Positions 18,617-26,915 of a DNA stretch of 64,000 nucleotides are shown piece by piece. The DNA lies in NCBI RefSeq assembly GCF_014654365.1, contig NZ_BNAY01000002.1, positions 496,001-560,000 of the forward strand, read 5' to 3'. The position numbers and the translations under genes are program-made. Origin of the DNA: Amycolatopsis oliviviridis (lineage in GTDB: Bacteria > Actinomycetota > Actinomycetes > Mycobacteriales > Pseudonocardiaceae). The notes under the pieces were generated by a model. The model did no database searches. It was not told the origin of the DNA and saw nothing but the letters and a program-made list of their open reading frames with translations. The first letter of the stretch is position 1, and every line of letters begins with the position of its first letter.

Positions 18617-20236
18617 ATGGCAGGGGAAACGACCGGCGTCGAAATCGTCGACGCCGCCCTGGCCGGCGAAGCCGCTCCGTTCGCGGAGCGGCTCGTCGCC
18701 GACCAGGTCGCATCGAAACTGGCGTCCCAGGACGCCACACTGTGGGGTCCCGAAGCCGAGTCCGAAGCGTCGATCCGTCTCTCGTGGACGACGCTGCACA
18801 AGTCCTCGAGGCCGTTGATCGGCGAGATCGAGGCACTGCGGACCGACCTGCGTTCCGAGGGCGTCGACCGCGTCGTCCTCGCGGGCATGGGCGGTTCGTC
18901 GCTGGCCCCCGAGGTCATCACCGCGACCGACGGCGTCCCGCTGACGGTCCTCGACACCACCGACCCGGGTCAGGTCGCCGACGCGCTCGCCGGTGACCTG
19001 GAGCGCACGGTCATCGTCGTGTCGTCGAAATCCGGCGGCACCGTCGAGACCGACAGCCACCGCCGGATCTTCGCGAAGGCCTTCGCCGACGCGGGCATCG
19101 ACGCGGCCCGGCGGATCGTGGTCGTCACCGACCCCGGCTCGCCGTTCGCGGAACTGTCCGAAAAGGAGGGTTACCGCAAGGTCTTCCTCGCCGACCCGAA
19201 CGTCGGTGGCCGCTACTCGGCGCTGACCGCGTTCGGGCTCGTCCCGGCCGGGCTCGCCGGCGCGGACGTCGCCCGCCTGCTCGACCAGGCCGCTTCGGTG
19301 GCCGACGAGCTGGCCGCCGACTCTGTCGACAACCCCGCGGTCAAGCTCGCGGCGGCGTGGGGCGCGGCGCACGAAAAGGGCGCCGAGAAGGTCGTCATCG
19401 CGGACACGGGATCGGGCATCAAGGGCTTCGCCGACTGGGCGGAGCAACTGATCGCCGAGTCCACCGGCAAGCAGGGCACCGGTCTCCTGCCGGTCGCCGT
19501 CGAAGGCCCGGACTCCCCCGGTTTCGCCGACGCCAAGGGCGACGCCACCCCGGTGGCCGTCGGCGCGGCGGAAGGCGCGGCGAAGATCTCCGTGACCGGC
19601 TCGCTCGGCGCGCAGTTCCTGCTGTGGGAGTTCGCCACCGCGCTCGTCGGACGGCTGCTCGGGATCAACCCGTTCGACCAGCCCGACGTCGAGGCCGCCA
19701 AGAAGGCCGCGCGTTCGCTGCTCGACAACCCGGACAAGCTCAAGGGCGGCGAAGAGCCGTCCACTGTGGACGGCGCGGTCGAGGTGTTCGGCTCGGAAGG
19801 CGTCGTCACGGACGGGAAGCTCGCGGACATCCTGCGGGCTTTCTTCGACTCCGCCCCGGAAACCGGCTACCTCGCGGTTCAGGCGTACCTCGACCGGCTC
19901 GACGACGCGTCGACGGCGATCCTGCGCGGTGAGATCGCCAAGCGCACCGGCCGCCAGACCACCTTCGGGTGGGGGCCGCGGTTCCTGCACTCCACCGGGC
20001 AGTACCACAAGGGCGGGCACCAGAACGGTGTCTTCCTGCAGATCACCGGCGGCGTCGAGCAGGACCTCGACGTTCCGGACCGGCCGTACACCCTCGGCGT
20101 GCTCCAGCACGCGCAGGCACTCGGCGACGGGCAGGTGCTCGCCGAGCACGGTCGTCCGGTGCTGCGCCTGCACCTCACCGACCGGGCCGCCGGCCTGGCC
20201 GAGCTGGTCCGCGCGGTACAGGAGGCAGGCGAGTGA
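18617..20236 (+). CDS. pgi: Glucose-6-phosphate isomerase
   Basis: 539 residues. It interconverts glucose 6-phosphate and fructose 6-phosphate, linking the pentose-phosphate pathway back to glycolysis. The sugar-isomerase (SIS) folds show VVLAGMGGSSLAPEVI, VVSSKSGGTVETDS (phosphate-binding serines) and, in the second half, GPRFLHSTGQYHKGGHQNG. The ATG at 18617 is chosen; upstream in-frame codons lie within tal. The gene ends in a GTGA overlap with zwf. Its place between tal and zwf is less usual than the plain tkt-tal-zwf-opcA-pgl order. Confidence 0.93.
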   Translation: MAGETTGVEIVDAALAGEAAPFAERLVADQVASKLASQDATLWGPEAESEASIRLSWTTLHKSSRPLIGEIEALRTDLRSEGVDRVVLAGMGGSSLAPEVITATDGVPLTVLDTTDPGQVADALAGDLERTVIVVSSKSGGTVETDSHRRIFAKAFADAGIDAARRIVVVTDPGSPFAELSEKEGYRKVFLADPNVGGRYSALTAFGLVPAGLAGADVARLLDQAASVADELAADSVDNPAVKLAAAWGAAHEKGAEKVVIADTGSGIKGFADWAEQLIAESTGKQGTGLLPVAVEGPDSPGFADAKGDATPVAVGAAEGAAKISVTGSLGAQFLLWEFATALVGRLLGINPFDQPDVEAAKKAARSLLDNPDKLKGGEEPSTVDGAVEVFGSEGVVTDGKLADILRAFFDSAPETGYLAVQAYLDRLDDASTAILRGEIAKRTGRQTTFGWGPRFLHSTGQYHKGGHQNGVFLQITGGVEQDLDVPDRPYTLGVLQHAQALGDGQVLAEHGRPVLRLHLTDRAAGLAELVRAVQEAGE

Positions 20237-21762
20237 CCCGGGCCTGGAACAACCCGCTGCGCGACCCGCGAGACAAGCGGCTGCCGCGGATCGCCGGGCC
20301 GTCCAGCCTGGTGATCTTCGGCGTGACCGGTGACCTCGCCCGCAAGAAACTGATGCCGGCGATCTACGACCTCGCCCATCGCGGGCTGCTGCCCGCCGGG
20401 TTCTCCCTGGTCGGGTTCGCCCGGCGGGACTGGGAGCACCAGGACTTCGGCGAGCTCGTGCACGACTCGGTCAAGGAGCACGCGCGGACGCCGTTCAAGG
20501 AGTCGGTGTGGAACCGGCTCGCCGAAGGCATCCGGTTCGTCCAGGGCACCTTCGACGACGACGACGCCTTCGACAGGCTCGCGCAGACGGTCAAGGACCT
20601 CGACGCCGAACGCGGCACCGGTGGCAACACCGCGTTCTACCTGTCGATCCCGCCGAGCGCGTTCCCGGTGGTGACCAAGCAGCTCGCCCGCTCCGGCCTC
20701 GCCGACGCGAGCGACGACACCTGGCGCCGCGTCGTCATCGAGAAGCCGTTCGGCCGCGACCTCAAGAGCGCCAAGGAACTCAACGAGATCGTGAACGACG
20801 TCTTCCCCGAGGAGTCGGTGTTCCGCATCGACCACTACCTCGGCAAGGAGACGGTGCAGAACCTGCTGGCGCTGCGGTTCGCGAATCAGCTGTTCGAGCC
20901 GATCTGGAACGCCAACTACGTCGACCACGTGCAGATCACCATGGCCGAGGACATCGGTCTCGGCGGCCGCGCGGGGTACTACGACGGCATCGGCGCCGCT
21001 CGCGACGTCATCCAGAACCACCTCCTGCAGCTCCTCGCGCTGACCGCGATGGAGGAGCCGGTCTCGTTCGCTCCGCGCGCTCTCCGCGCGGAGAAGGTCA
21101 AGGTGCTCTCGGCGACGAAGCCCCTCGGCCCGCTGGACGAGACCACCGCGCGCGGGCAGTACGCGGGCGGCTGGCAAGGCGGCATGAAGGTGCCGGGCCT
21201 GCTTCAGGAAGGCGGCTTCGCGAAGGACTCGACGACCGAGACCTACGCCGCGGTGACGCTGGAGGTGCAGAACCGCCGCTGGGCGGGCGTGCCGTTCTAC
21301 CTGCGCACCGGCAAGCGGCTGGGCCGCCGGGTCACCGAGATCGCCGTGGTGTTCAAGCGGGCGCCGCATCTGCCGTTCGACTCGACCTCGACCGAGGAAC
21401 TGGGCCAGAACGCGCTGGTGATCCGGGTGCAGCCCGACGAGGGCATCACGCTGCGGTTCGGGTCGAAGGTGCCGGGGACCACGATGGAGGTCCGCGACGT
21501 CACCATGGACTTCGGCTACGGCCACGCCTTCACCGAGTCCTCGCCCGAGGCCTACGAGCGGCTCATCCTGGACGTGCTGCTCGGCGAACCGTCGCTGTTC
21601 CCGGTGAACGAAGAGGTCGAACTGTCCTGGGAGATCCTGGACCCGATCCTCGCCCACTGGGCCAAGAAGGGCGCGCCCGAGGCGTACCCGCCCGGTTCGT
21701 GGGGACCGCCGTCCGCGGACGAAATGCTGGAGCGTACCGGCCGGAACTGGAGGCGTCCGTGA
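20233..21762 (+). CDS. zwf: Glucose-6-phosphate dehydrogenase
   Basis: 509 residues. It oxidises glucose 6-phosphate to 6-phosphogluconolactone with NADP. The Rossmann motif is VIFGVTGDLARKKLMPAIYD (about residues 27-46), the substrate signature is RIDHYLGKETVQNLLALRFA, containing the catalytic His/Lys pair, and the EKPFGRDL motif is present. The GTG at 20233 forms GTGA with the pgi stop. Followed by its assembly factor opcA in the same overlapping style. Confidence 0.97.
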   Translation: MTRAWNNPLRDPRDKRLPRIAGPSSLVIFGVTGDLARKKLMPAIYDLAHRGLLPAGFSLVGFARRDWEHQDFGELVHDSVKEHARTPFKESVWNRLAEGIRFVQGTFDDDDAFDRLAQTVKDLDAERGTGGNTAFYLSIPPSAFPVVTKQLARSGLADASDDTWRRVVIEKPFGRDLKSAKELNEIVNDVFPEESVFRIDHYLGKETVQNLLALRFANQLFEPIWNANYVDHVQITMAEDIGLGGRAGYYDGIGAARDVIQNHLLQLLALTAMEEPVSFAPRALRAEKVKVLSATKPLGPLDETTARGQYAGGWQGGMKVPGLLQEGGFAKDSTTETYAAVTLEVQNRRWAGVPFYLRTGKRLGRRVTEIAVVFKRAPHLPFDSTSTEELGQNALVIRVQPDEGITLRFGSKVPGTTMEVRDVTMDFGYGHAFTESSPEAYERLILDVLLGEPSLFPVNEEVELSWEILDPILAHWAKKGAPEAYPPGSWGPPSADEMLERTGRNWRRP

Positions 21763-22760
21763 TCATCGACCTGCCGTCGACCACGACGTCGCAGCTGAAC
21801 AAGAAACTCGTCGAGATCCGCGAACAGGGCGGGCAGGTGGCGCTCGGCCGGGTGCTGACCCTGGTCATCGTGGCCGACGACGACGATCGTCTCGAAGAGG
21901 CGATCGAAGCCGCCAACGAGGCCAGCCGGGAGCACCCCTCCCGGGTGATCGTGGTGGCCAAGGGCGCGCGGACCGCCGCACCGAGGATCGACGGCCAGAT
22001 CCGCGTCGGCGGTGACGCCGGCGCGAGCGAGGTCATCGTCCTGCGGCTCTACGGTCCGCTGGCGGCGCAGGGACAGAGCGCGGTCGTGCCGCTGCTGCTG
22101 CCGGACGCGCCGATCGTCACCTGGTGGCCGGGCACCGGCCCGAAGGCCCCGGCCAAGGACCCGCTCGGTGAACTGGCACAGCGCCGGATCACCGACTCCG
22201 CTGCGGAAAAGGCTCCTATAAGAGCGCTCACCACGCGGGCGAAGTCCTATGTGGAGGGTGACACCGATCTGGCGTGGACCCGGCTGACCAGCTGGCGTGC
22301 GCAGCTCGTGTCCGCCTTGGACCTTCCGCCGCACGAGAAGGTCACCGGCGCGACCGTGACCGGCGAGGCCGACTCGCCGTCGACCGAGCTGCTCGCCGGC
22401 TGGCTGGCCGAGTACCTCAAGGTGCCGGTGAAGCGGGTCAAGAGCACCGGCGCCGCGGGCATCATCTCGGTGACGCTGGACCGGCGGTCCGGGCCGGTGG
22501 AACTGCACCGGCCGGACGGGCGGGTCGGCACGCTGACCCAGCCGGGCCAGCCGACGCGCCGGATCGCCCTGCAGCGGCGGGACAACAAGGACTGCCTGAT
22601 CGAGGAGCTGCGGCGGCTCGACCCGGACGAGGTCTACGAGGCTTCGTTGAACGGGCTCGGCAAGATTTCGTCGGGAACGGCGGCCAAAGCCGCTCCGGCG
22701 AAGAAGGCCCCGGCCGCCAAGAAGGCAGCGCCCGCCAAGACCGCGAAGAGCTCGTCATGA
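21759..22760 (+). CDS. opcA: Glucose-6-phosphate dehydrogenase assembly protein OpcA
   Basis: 333 residues. OpcA is needed for assembly or activity of Zwf in actinobacteria and cyanobacteria. Conserved parts include RVLTLVIVADDDDRLEEAIE, VPLLLPDAPIVTWWPG and DPLGELAQRRITDS. The last 25 residues are an Ala/Lys/Pro repeat (AAPAKKAPAAKKAAPAK), absent from the conserved core and possibly nucleic-acid or membrane interacting. The GTG at 21759 overlaps the zwf stop. Confidence 0.95.
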   Translation: MIIDLPSTTTSQLNKKLVEIREQGGQVALGRVLTLVIVADDDDRLEEAIEAANEASREHPSRVIVVAKGARTAAPRIDGQIRVGGDAGASEVIVLRLYGPLAAQGQSAVVPLLLPDAPIVTWWPGTGPKAPAKDPLGELAQRRITDSAAEKAPIRALTTRAKSYVEGDTDLAWTRLTSWRAQLVSALDLPPHEKVTGATVTGEADSPSTELLAGWLAEYLKVPVKRVKSTGAAGIISVTLDRRSGPVELHRPDGRVGTLTQPGQPTRRIALQRRDNKDCLIEELRRLDPDEVYEASLNGLGKISSGTAAKAAPAKKAPAAKKAAPAKTAKSSS

Positions 22761-23512
22761 GCAAGACCGAGGTAGTCGTCTACGAGAACCCGGACCTCCT
22801 GGCCGCCGCCGCGGCGGCCAGGCTGGTCACCCGGATCGTGGACGTCCAGGCCGCCAAGGGCTCCGCTTCGGTGGTGCTCACCGGCGGCGGCACCGGGATC
22901 GCGATCCTGCGGGAACTGCGCGAATCCAGTGCTCGTGACGCCATCGACTGGTCGCGTCTCGACGTCTACTGGGGCGATGAGCGCTTCGTCCCGGCGGACT
23001 CGGACGAGCGCAACGAGAAGCAGGCCCGCGAGGCGCTGCTCGACCATGTCCCGCTCGACCCGAAGCGGGTGCACGCCATGGCACCCTCCGACGGCGAGTT
23101 CGGCGACGACGTCGACGCGGCGGCCGCGGCCTACGCGGAGATCCTGACGCCCGACGTCCCGGCGTTCGACATCATGCTGCTCGGGCTCGGCGGGGAGGGG
23201 CACACCGCCTCGATCTTCCCCGAGAGCCCGGCGGTGTTCGAGAAGGACCGCTCCGTCGTCGCGGTGCGCGACTGCCCGAAGCCGCCGCCGACCCGGATCT
23301 CGCTGACCCTGCCCGCGATCCGTCGCGCGCAGGACATCTGGCTGGTCACCGGCGGCGAAGCGAAGGCGGACGCCGTCTCGCAGGCGCTGGCCGGTGCGGG
23401 CGAGGTCCAGATCCCGGTGGCGGGAGCACGCGGCAGCCGTCGCACGCTCTGGCTGCTGGACCGGGGCTCCGCCTCGAAGCTCACGAAGGTCTATCAGACT
23501 CCGACAGCCTGA
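22757..23512 (+). CDS. pgl: 6-phosphogluconolactonase
   Basis: 251 residues. It hydrolyses 6-phosphogluconolactone, the Zwf product, to 6-phosphogluconate. The family core is VVLTGGGTGIAILREL, VYWGDERFVPADSDERN (about residues 70-86) and LLGLGGEGHTASIFPESPAV. It overlaps opcA by ATGA, closing the operon. A hairpin begins 9 bp after the stop. Confidence 0.95.
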   Translation: MSKTEVVVYENPDLLAAAAAARLVTRIVDVQAAKGSASVVLTGGGTGIAILRELRESSARDAIDWSRLDVYWGDERFVPADSDERNEKQAREALLDHVPLDPKRVHAMAPSDGEFGDDVDAAAAAYAEILTPDVPAFDIMLLGLGGEGHTASIFPESPAVFEKDRSVVAVRDCPKPPPTRISLTLPAIRRAQDIWLVTGGEAKADAVSQALAGAGEVQIPVAGARGSRRTLWLLDRGSASKLTKVYQTPTA

Positions 23513-23521
23513 CCTTGTAAC

Positions 23522-23588
23522 GCGCGAAGGCCCCCTTCCCTCGGCCCCGGTTTTGAACGATGGACCGAAGGAAGGGGGCCTTCGTGCG
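23522..23588. terminator. Hairpin terminator of the pentose-phosphate operon (GAAGGCCCCCTTCC family, copy 2)
   Basis: Arms GCGCGAAGGCCCCCTTCC and GGAAGGGGGCCTTCG, with a loop of about 30 nt that has its own CTCGG/CCGAA pairing. The core is the same as at 10752-10810, but the outer arms differ. Confidence 0.8.
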
Positions 23589-23997
23589 CATTCGGCGGTT
23601 GCGTGACACCCCCATGGCGGACGTCCGCGGAGCGACTTTTTCCCTACGCTGAAGAAACCCGAGCTCCAGTCCCCGGCCCACCGTCACCGTCCGAACGCGA
23701 AAAGTGACATAGATCAACTCTCGCCGGTTCCTCGTCAGAACGGGGCCACTCACCCGTCGAAGTGATCAGCGGACCACCAGCCCGAGTGGTCCGGTGTGGA
23801 TCCGACCGACCGAACGTTCATGCACTTGTCCGCAGAACGGACAGTGACCGGACAGTCGCTAGCCCGACTGGGGGAAACTTACCGCCCTTGTACATCCACC
23901 CGTTAGCATCCGCACATTTGTTCGTTCCTGCGCGTCCCGATCGGGCGAAGAACACGTCTCACCATTCAAGTCCACAAGACGAGTGAGGTCGCCAGCG
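23589..23997. other. Intergenic region upstream of a sensor kinase, no gene seen
   Basis: About 400 bp without a convincing coding frame; base composition is less G/C-biased than in genes. It holds the kinase promoter region and a CGAACGTTC palindrome near 23815. No RNA gene or known riboswitch was recognised. Confidence 0.55.
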
Positions 23998-25200
23998 ATG
24001 AGCACAGAGGGTCTCTCGATGCCAGGTATCTCGGTGGGCGGCTCCGGAGCGGACGCCGCCGACCGGATGCGCCGTGCCGCCGGGATCGTGTCGTTCGCCA
24101 AGATCAAACGTCCGGCGCTGGTCGCGCTGGGCATCGACACGCTCGCGATCTTCCTGGCGGCGCTCGACGTCTGGCTGGTGATCCCCGAGAAGGCCCAGCC
24201 GTACTCCATCTACCTGTCCGGCGCCGCGTGCCTCGGCCTCGCCTTCCGCCGCAAGCTGCCGTTCCTCGCGGTGATCGTCACCGTCCCCGGCTTCCTGGCG
24301 GGCTGGTCGCAGCTGGCCGCGATGATCGCCCTCGGCTTCCTCGCCACCCGCAAGCAGATGCACTGGCAGACCTGGACCGGGTTCGCGCTCGTCTTCACCT
24401 GCCGGTTCGTCCAGTGGCCGCTGGCCGACTTCGTCGAGCTCAGCTGGCGTGAACACGTCCTGGACGGGATCTACGGCGTCATCGTCGCCGGGATGCCGGT
24501 GGCCATCGGCCTGCTCATCGGAGCGCGGACCGAGATCTCACAGAAGCTGTCCGAACTCGCCGCCAGCCGCGACCGCGAACGCCGCTTCCACGCCGACGCC
24601 GTCCGCGCGGAGGAGCGCGCCCGCCTAGCGCGGGAGATGCACGACGTCGTCTCGCACCAGATCACGCTGATCGCGATGCAGGCCGGCGCGCTGCAGGCGC
24701 AGACCTCCGACGCCCGGTCGCTGGAGACCGCGCAGGTCATCCGGAAGCTGAGCACCAAGACGCTGGAAGAGCTGCGCTCACTCGTGAGCGTGCTCCGCTC
24801 GGGCTCCGAGGAAGACGGGCCGCGGCCGGGGATCAACGAACTCGACCGGCTGATCCGCGGCTCGGACGTCCCGGTGCACCTGACCGTCGAACGGATCCCC
24901 GAGCTGCTGCCCAGCCAGATCTCGGCGGCGGCCTACCGGACCGTGCAGGAATGCCTGACCAACGTGCACAAGCACGCACCGGGCGCCACCGCGACCATCC
25001 GGATCCAGGGCGAGCACGGTTCGCTCAAGGTCGAAATACGCAATGAGCGCGCTCGGACCCCCGGTGCGGCCCTGCCCTCGGGAGGGCACGGGCTGACCGG
25101 GCTGGCCGAACGCGCTCGACTGCTGGGTGGGAGCTTCGAGACCGCCGACACCGAGGACGGCGGGTTCCGGGTGCGTGCCCGGTACCCGCTCGACCGGTGA
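23998..25200 (+). CDS. Sensor histidine kinase, NarL/DesK type, without adjacent response regulator
   Basis: 400 residues. An N-terminal tail of about 45 residues precedes five or six membrane segments (about 45-180), then a coiled-coil linker. The HisKA_3 dimerisation domain has the phospho-acceptor histidine in RLAREMHDVVSHQITLIAM, and a HATPase domain shows TVQECLTNVHKHAP (N-box) and GGHGLTGLAERARLLGG. The ATG at 23998 is preferred because GAGG lies 9 nt upstream; a GTG at 23983 is possible. No regulator gene adjoins it, so its partner is elsewhere. The membrane segments have no large extracellular loop, suggesting membrane-state or small-ligand sensing. Confidence 0.9.
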   Translation: MSTEGLSMPGISVGGSGADAADRMRRAAGIVSFAKIKRPALVALGIDTLAIFLAALDVWLVIPEKAQPYSIYLSGAACLGLAFRRKLPFLAVIVTVPGFLAGWSQLAAMIALGFLATRKQMHWQTWTGFALVFTCRFVQWPLADFVELSWREHVLDGIYGVIVAGMPVAIGLLIGARTEISQKLSELAASRDRERRFHADAVRAEERARLAREMHDVVSHQITLIAMQAGALQAQTSDARSLETAQVIRKLSTKTLEELRSLVSVLRSGSEEDGPRPGINELDRLIRGSDVPVHLTVERIPELLPSQISAAAYRTVQECLTNVHKHAPGATATIRIQGEHGSLKVEIRNERARTPGAALPSGGHGLTGLAERARLLGGSFETADTEDGGFRVRARYPLDR

Positions 25201-25206
25201 CCAGCC

Positions 25207-25333
25207 GTCGGCGGAGCTGCGCTGAACCCGCCTGGCCGAAGGCCCCGCTATCCCGGCGGCAGGGCGCACCCACCACCTGTCGCTGGCATGCCAGCCTGGC
25301 GCCCTGGCGACGGGATCGCGGCCGCGGGCTCAG
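25207..25333. repeat. Nested palindromic intergenic element, copy 2 of 2
   Basis: Begins 6 bp after the kinase stop with GTCGGCGGAGCTG. Outer arms are CTGAACCCGC (25222-25231) and GCGGGCTCAG (25324-25333); inner arms are GGCAGGGCGC and GCGCCCTG near 25258 and 25300. It shares GGCCGAAGGCCCCGCTATC and GATCGCGG with the element at 5631. The convergent rbpA stop is 18 bp further on. Confidence 0.75.
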
Positions 25334-25351
25334 CCCCGAAATAGCAGAGTT

Positions 25352-25693
25352 CTAGATCTCCCGGCGCTGGCGCAACCGCTCCAGCGCCTCGGCGAGGATG
25401 GCCTCGCCGTCGGCGTCCGAACGCCGTTCCTTCACGTACGCCAGGTGAGTCTTGTAGGGCTCGGTCCGCGGCGCGGCAGGCGGGTTCTTCTCGTCCTGCC
25501 CACCGGGGAGCCCGCAGCGCGGGCAGTCCCACTCGTCGGGAATCTCGGCGTCCATCGAGAACGAGGGCTGTGCCTCGTGCCCGTTGGCGCACCAGTAGGA
25601 AATGCGGCGCCGCGGCGCCGACTCACCCCGCTCCGATTCGCCCGAAGGCCCGGCACCCACACGGGTGCCCCGAATCGCGTTACCGCCAACCAT
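25352..25693 (-). CDS. rbpA: RNA polymerase-binding protein RbpA
   Basis: 113 residues. RbpA binds the sigma subunit and RNA polymerase and stabilises the open promoter complex in actinobacteria. The zinc-ribbon core shows YWCANGHEAQPSF and WDCPRCG, followed by the sigma-interacting segment TEPYKTHLAYVKERRSDADG and a helical end LAEALERLRQRRE. The N-terminus is a flexible tail. The ATG at 25693 has a GAGGA RBS. Confidence 0.96.
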   Translation of the reverse strand: MVGGNAIRGTRVGAGPSGESERGESAPRRRISYWCANGHEAQPSFSMDAEIPDEWDCPRCGLPGGQDEKNPPAAPRTEPYKTHLAYVKERRSDADGEAILAEALERLRQRREI

Positions 25694-25758
25694 GAATCCT
25701 CACACCTATAGGGATCGGCGGCGCGCCCCCCATAGGCACGCCGAAACACCTGGATCGA

Positions 25759-25989
25759 TCAGACCTTGAGCAGGAGCCCGAGGCCGATGATGCTGATCAG
25801 CCACACCGCGCCCAGCAGCAGCGTGATCCGGTCGAGGTTCTTCTCGGCCACGCTCGAACCGGACAGGCTGGACTGCATGCCGCCACCGAACAGCGAAGAC
25901 AGACCGCCACCACGGCCGCGGTGCAGCAGCACGGCTACCACCAGGAAAAAGCTGGAGGCGATCAACAGGATTTGCAGGAACAGCTTCAT
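25759..25989 (-). CDS. secG: Preprotein translocase subunit SecG
   Basis: 76 residues with two membrane helices (LFLQILLIASSFFLVVAVLL and ITLLLGAVWLISIIGLGLLL) around a Gly/Ser loop containing GGGLSSLFGGG, typical of SecG. It is an accessory subunit of the SecYEG channel. The ATG at 25989 follows GAGGA; a longer in-frame reading is not supported. Downstream of tpiA on the same strand, the usual actinobacterial place. Confidence 0.95.
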   Translation of the reverse strand: MKLFLQILLIASSFFLVVAVLLHRGRGGGLSSLFGGGMQSSLSGSSVAEKNLDRITLLLGAVWLISIIGLGLLLKV

Positions 25990-26129
25990 GTCATCCTCTG
26001 CGCTCTTGGAGAATGCAGGAAAACGGTGTGCCACCGACAGCTTGTGACTGTCAGCACACACCGTACTCCTGGACTCGTCCACTGCTGTGTGACGGACCGG
26101 ATACCCAGGTTACCCGGTAGGTGCCCCGA

Positions 26130-26915
26130 TCAGGGCAGGGGCCCGCCCGCGGCGAGTGCGCAGAGTTTGGTGAACTCGTCACCATCCAGGCTGGCACCAC
26201 CGACGAGCGCACCATCGATGTTCTCGCAGGCCACGAGGTCACTGATGTTGTTGGCCTTGGCCGAGCCCCCGTAGAGCACGCGGACCGAGGACGCGACCTC
26301 GGCGCCGTACTTCTCGGCGAGGGTGGCGCGGATGGCTCCGCACACCTCCTCGGCGTCGGCCGGGGTCGCGACCTTGCCGGTCCCGATGGCCCAGACCGGC
26401 TCGTAGGCGACGACGACGTCCTTGACCTGCTCGTTCTTGAGCCCCTTCAGGCCCTCGACCAGCTGGGTCGTGGTGTGGGTGATGTGCTCGCCCGCCTCGC
26501 GGACCTCGAGCTTCTCCCCCACGCACAGGATCGGCGTGATGCCGTGCTTGAGCGCGGCCTTGACCTTCTTGTTGACCAGTTCGTCGGACTCGCCGTGGTA
26601 CTCACGCCGCTCCGAGTGCCCGACGGTGACGAAGCTGCAGCCCAGCTTCGCCAGCATCGGGCCCGACACGTCACCGGTGTAGGCACCGGAGTCGTGCGGC
26701 GACAGGTCCTGGGCGCCGTAGGTGAGCGACAGCTTGTCGCCGTCGGTCAGCGTCTGGACGCTGCGGATGTCGGTGAACGGCGGCAGGACCGCGACGTCGA
26801 CCTTCGCGTAGTACTTCTCCGGCAGGGCGAAGGCGATCTTCTGAACCAGCGCGATGGCTTCGAGGTGGTTCTGGTTCATCTTCCAGTTGCCGGCGATGAG
26901 CGGTTTGCGCGCCAC
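26130..26915 (-). CDS. tpiA: Triosephosphate isomerase
   Basis: 261 residues. It interconverts dihydroxyacetone phosphate and glyceraldehyde 3-phosphate. Seen: the N-terminal [14 protein letters not shown] with active-site Asn/Lys, [13 protein letters not shown] with the electrophilic histidine, [19 protein letters not shown] with the catalytic glutamate and loop 6, and [11 protein letters not shown]. The GTG at 26915 shares one base with the pgk stop (TAGTG), so translation is coupled. Confidence 0.97.
   Translation of the reverse strand: MARKPLIAGNWKMNQNHLEAIALVQKIAFALPEKYYAKVDVAVLPPFTDIRSVQTLTDGDKLSLTYGAQDLSPHDSGAYTGDVSGPMLAKLGCSFVTVGHSERREYHGESDELVNKKVKAALKHGITPILCVGEKLEVREAGEHITHTTTQLVEGLKGLKNEQVKDVVVAYEPVWAIGTGKVATPADAEEVCGAIRATLAEKYGAEVASSVRVLYGGSAKANNISDLVACENIDGALVGGASLDGDEFTKLCALAAGGPLP

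Noticed and set aside
23811..23826. LexA-type SOS box around CGAACGTTC
   Set aside because: The two half-sites are fused without the required 4-nt spacing, and the neighbouring kinase is not a repair gene.
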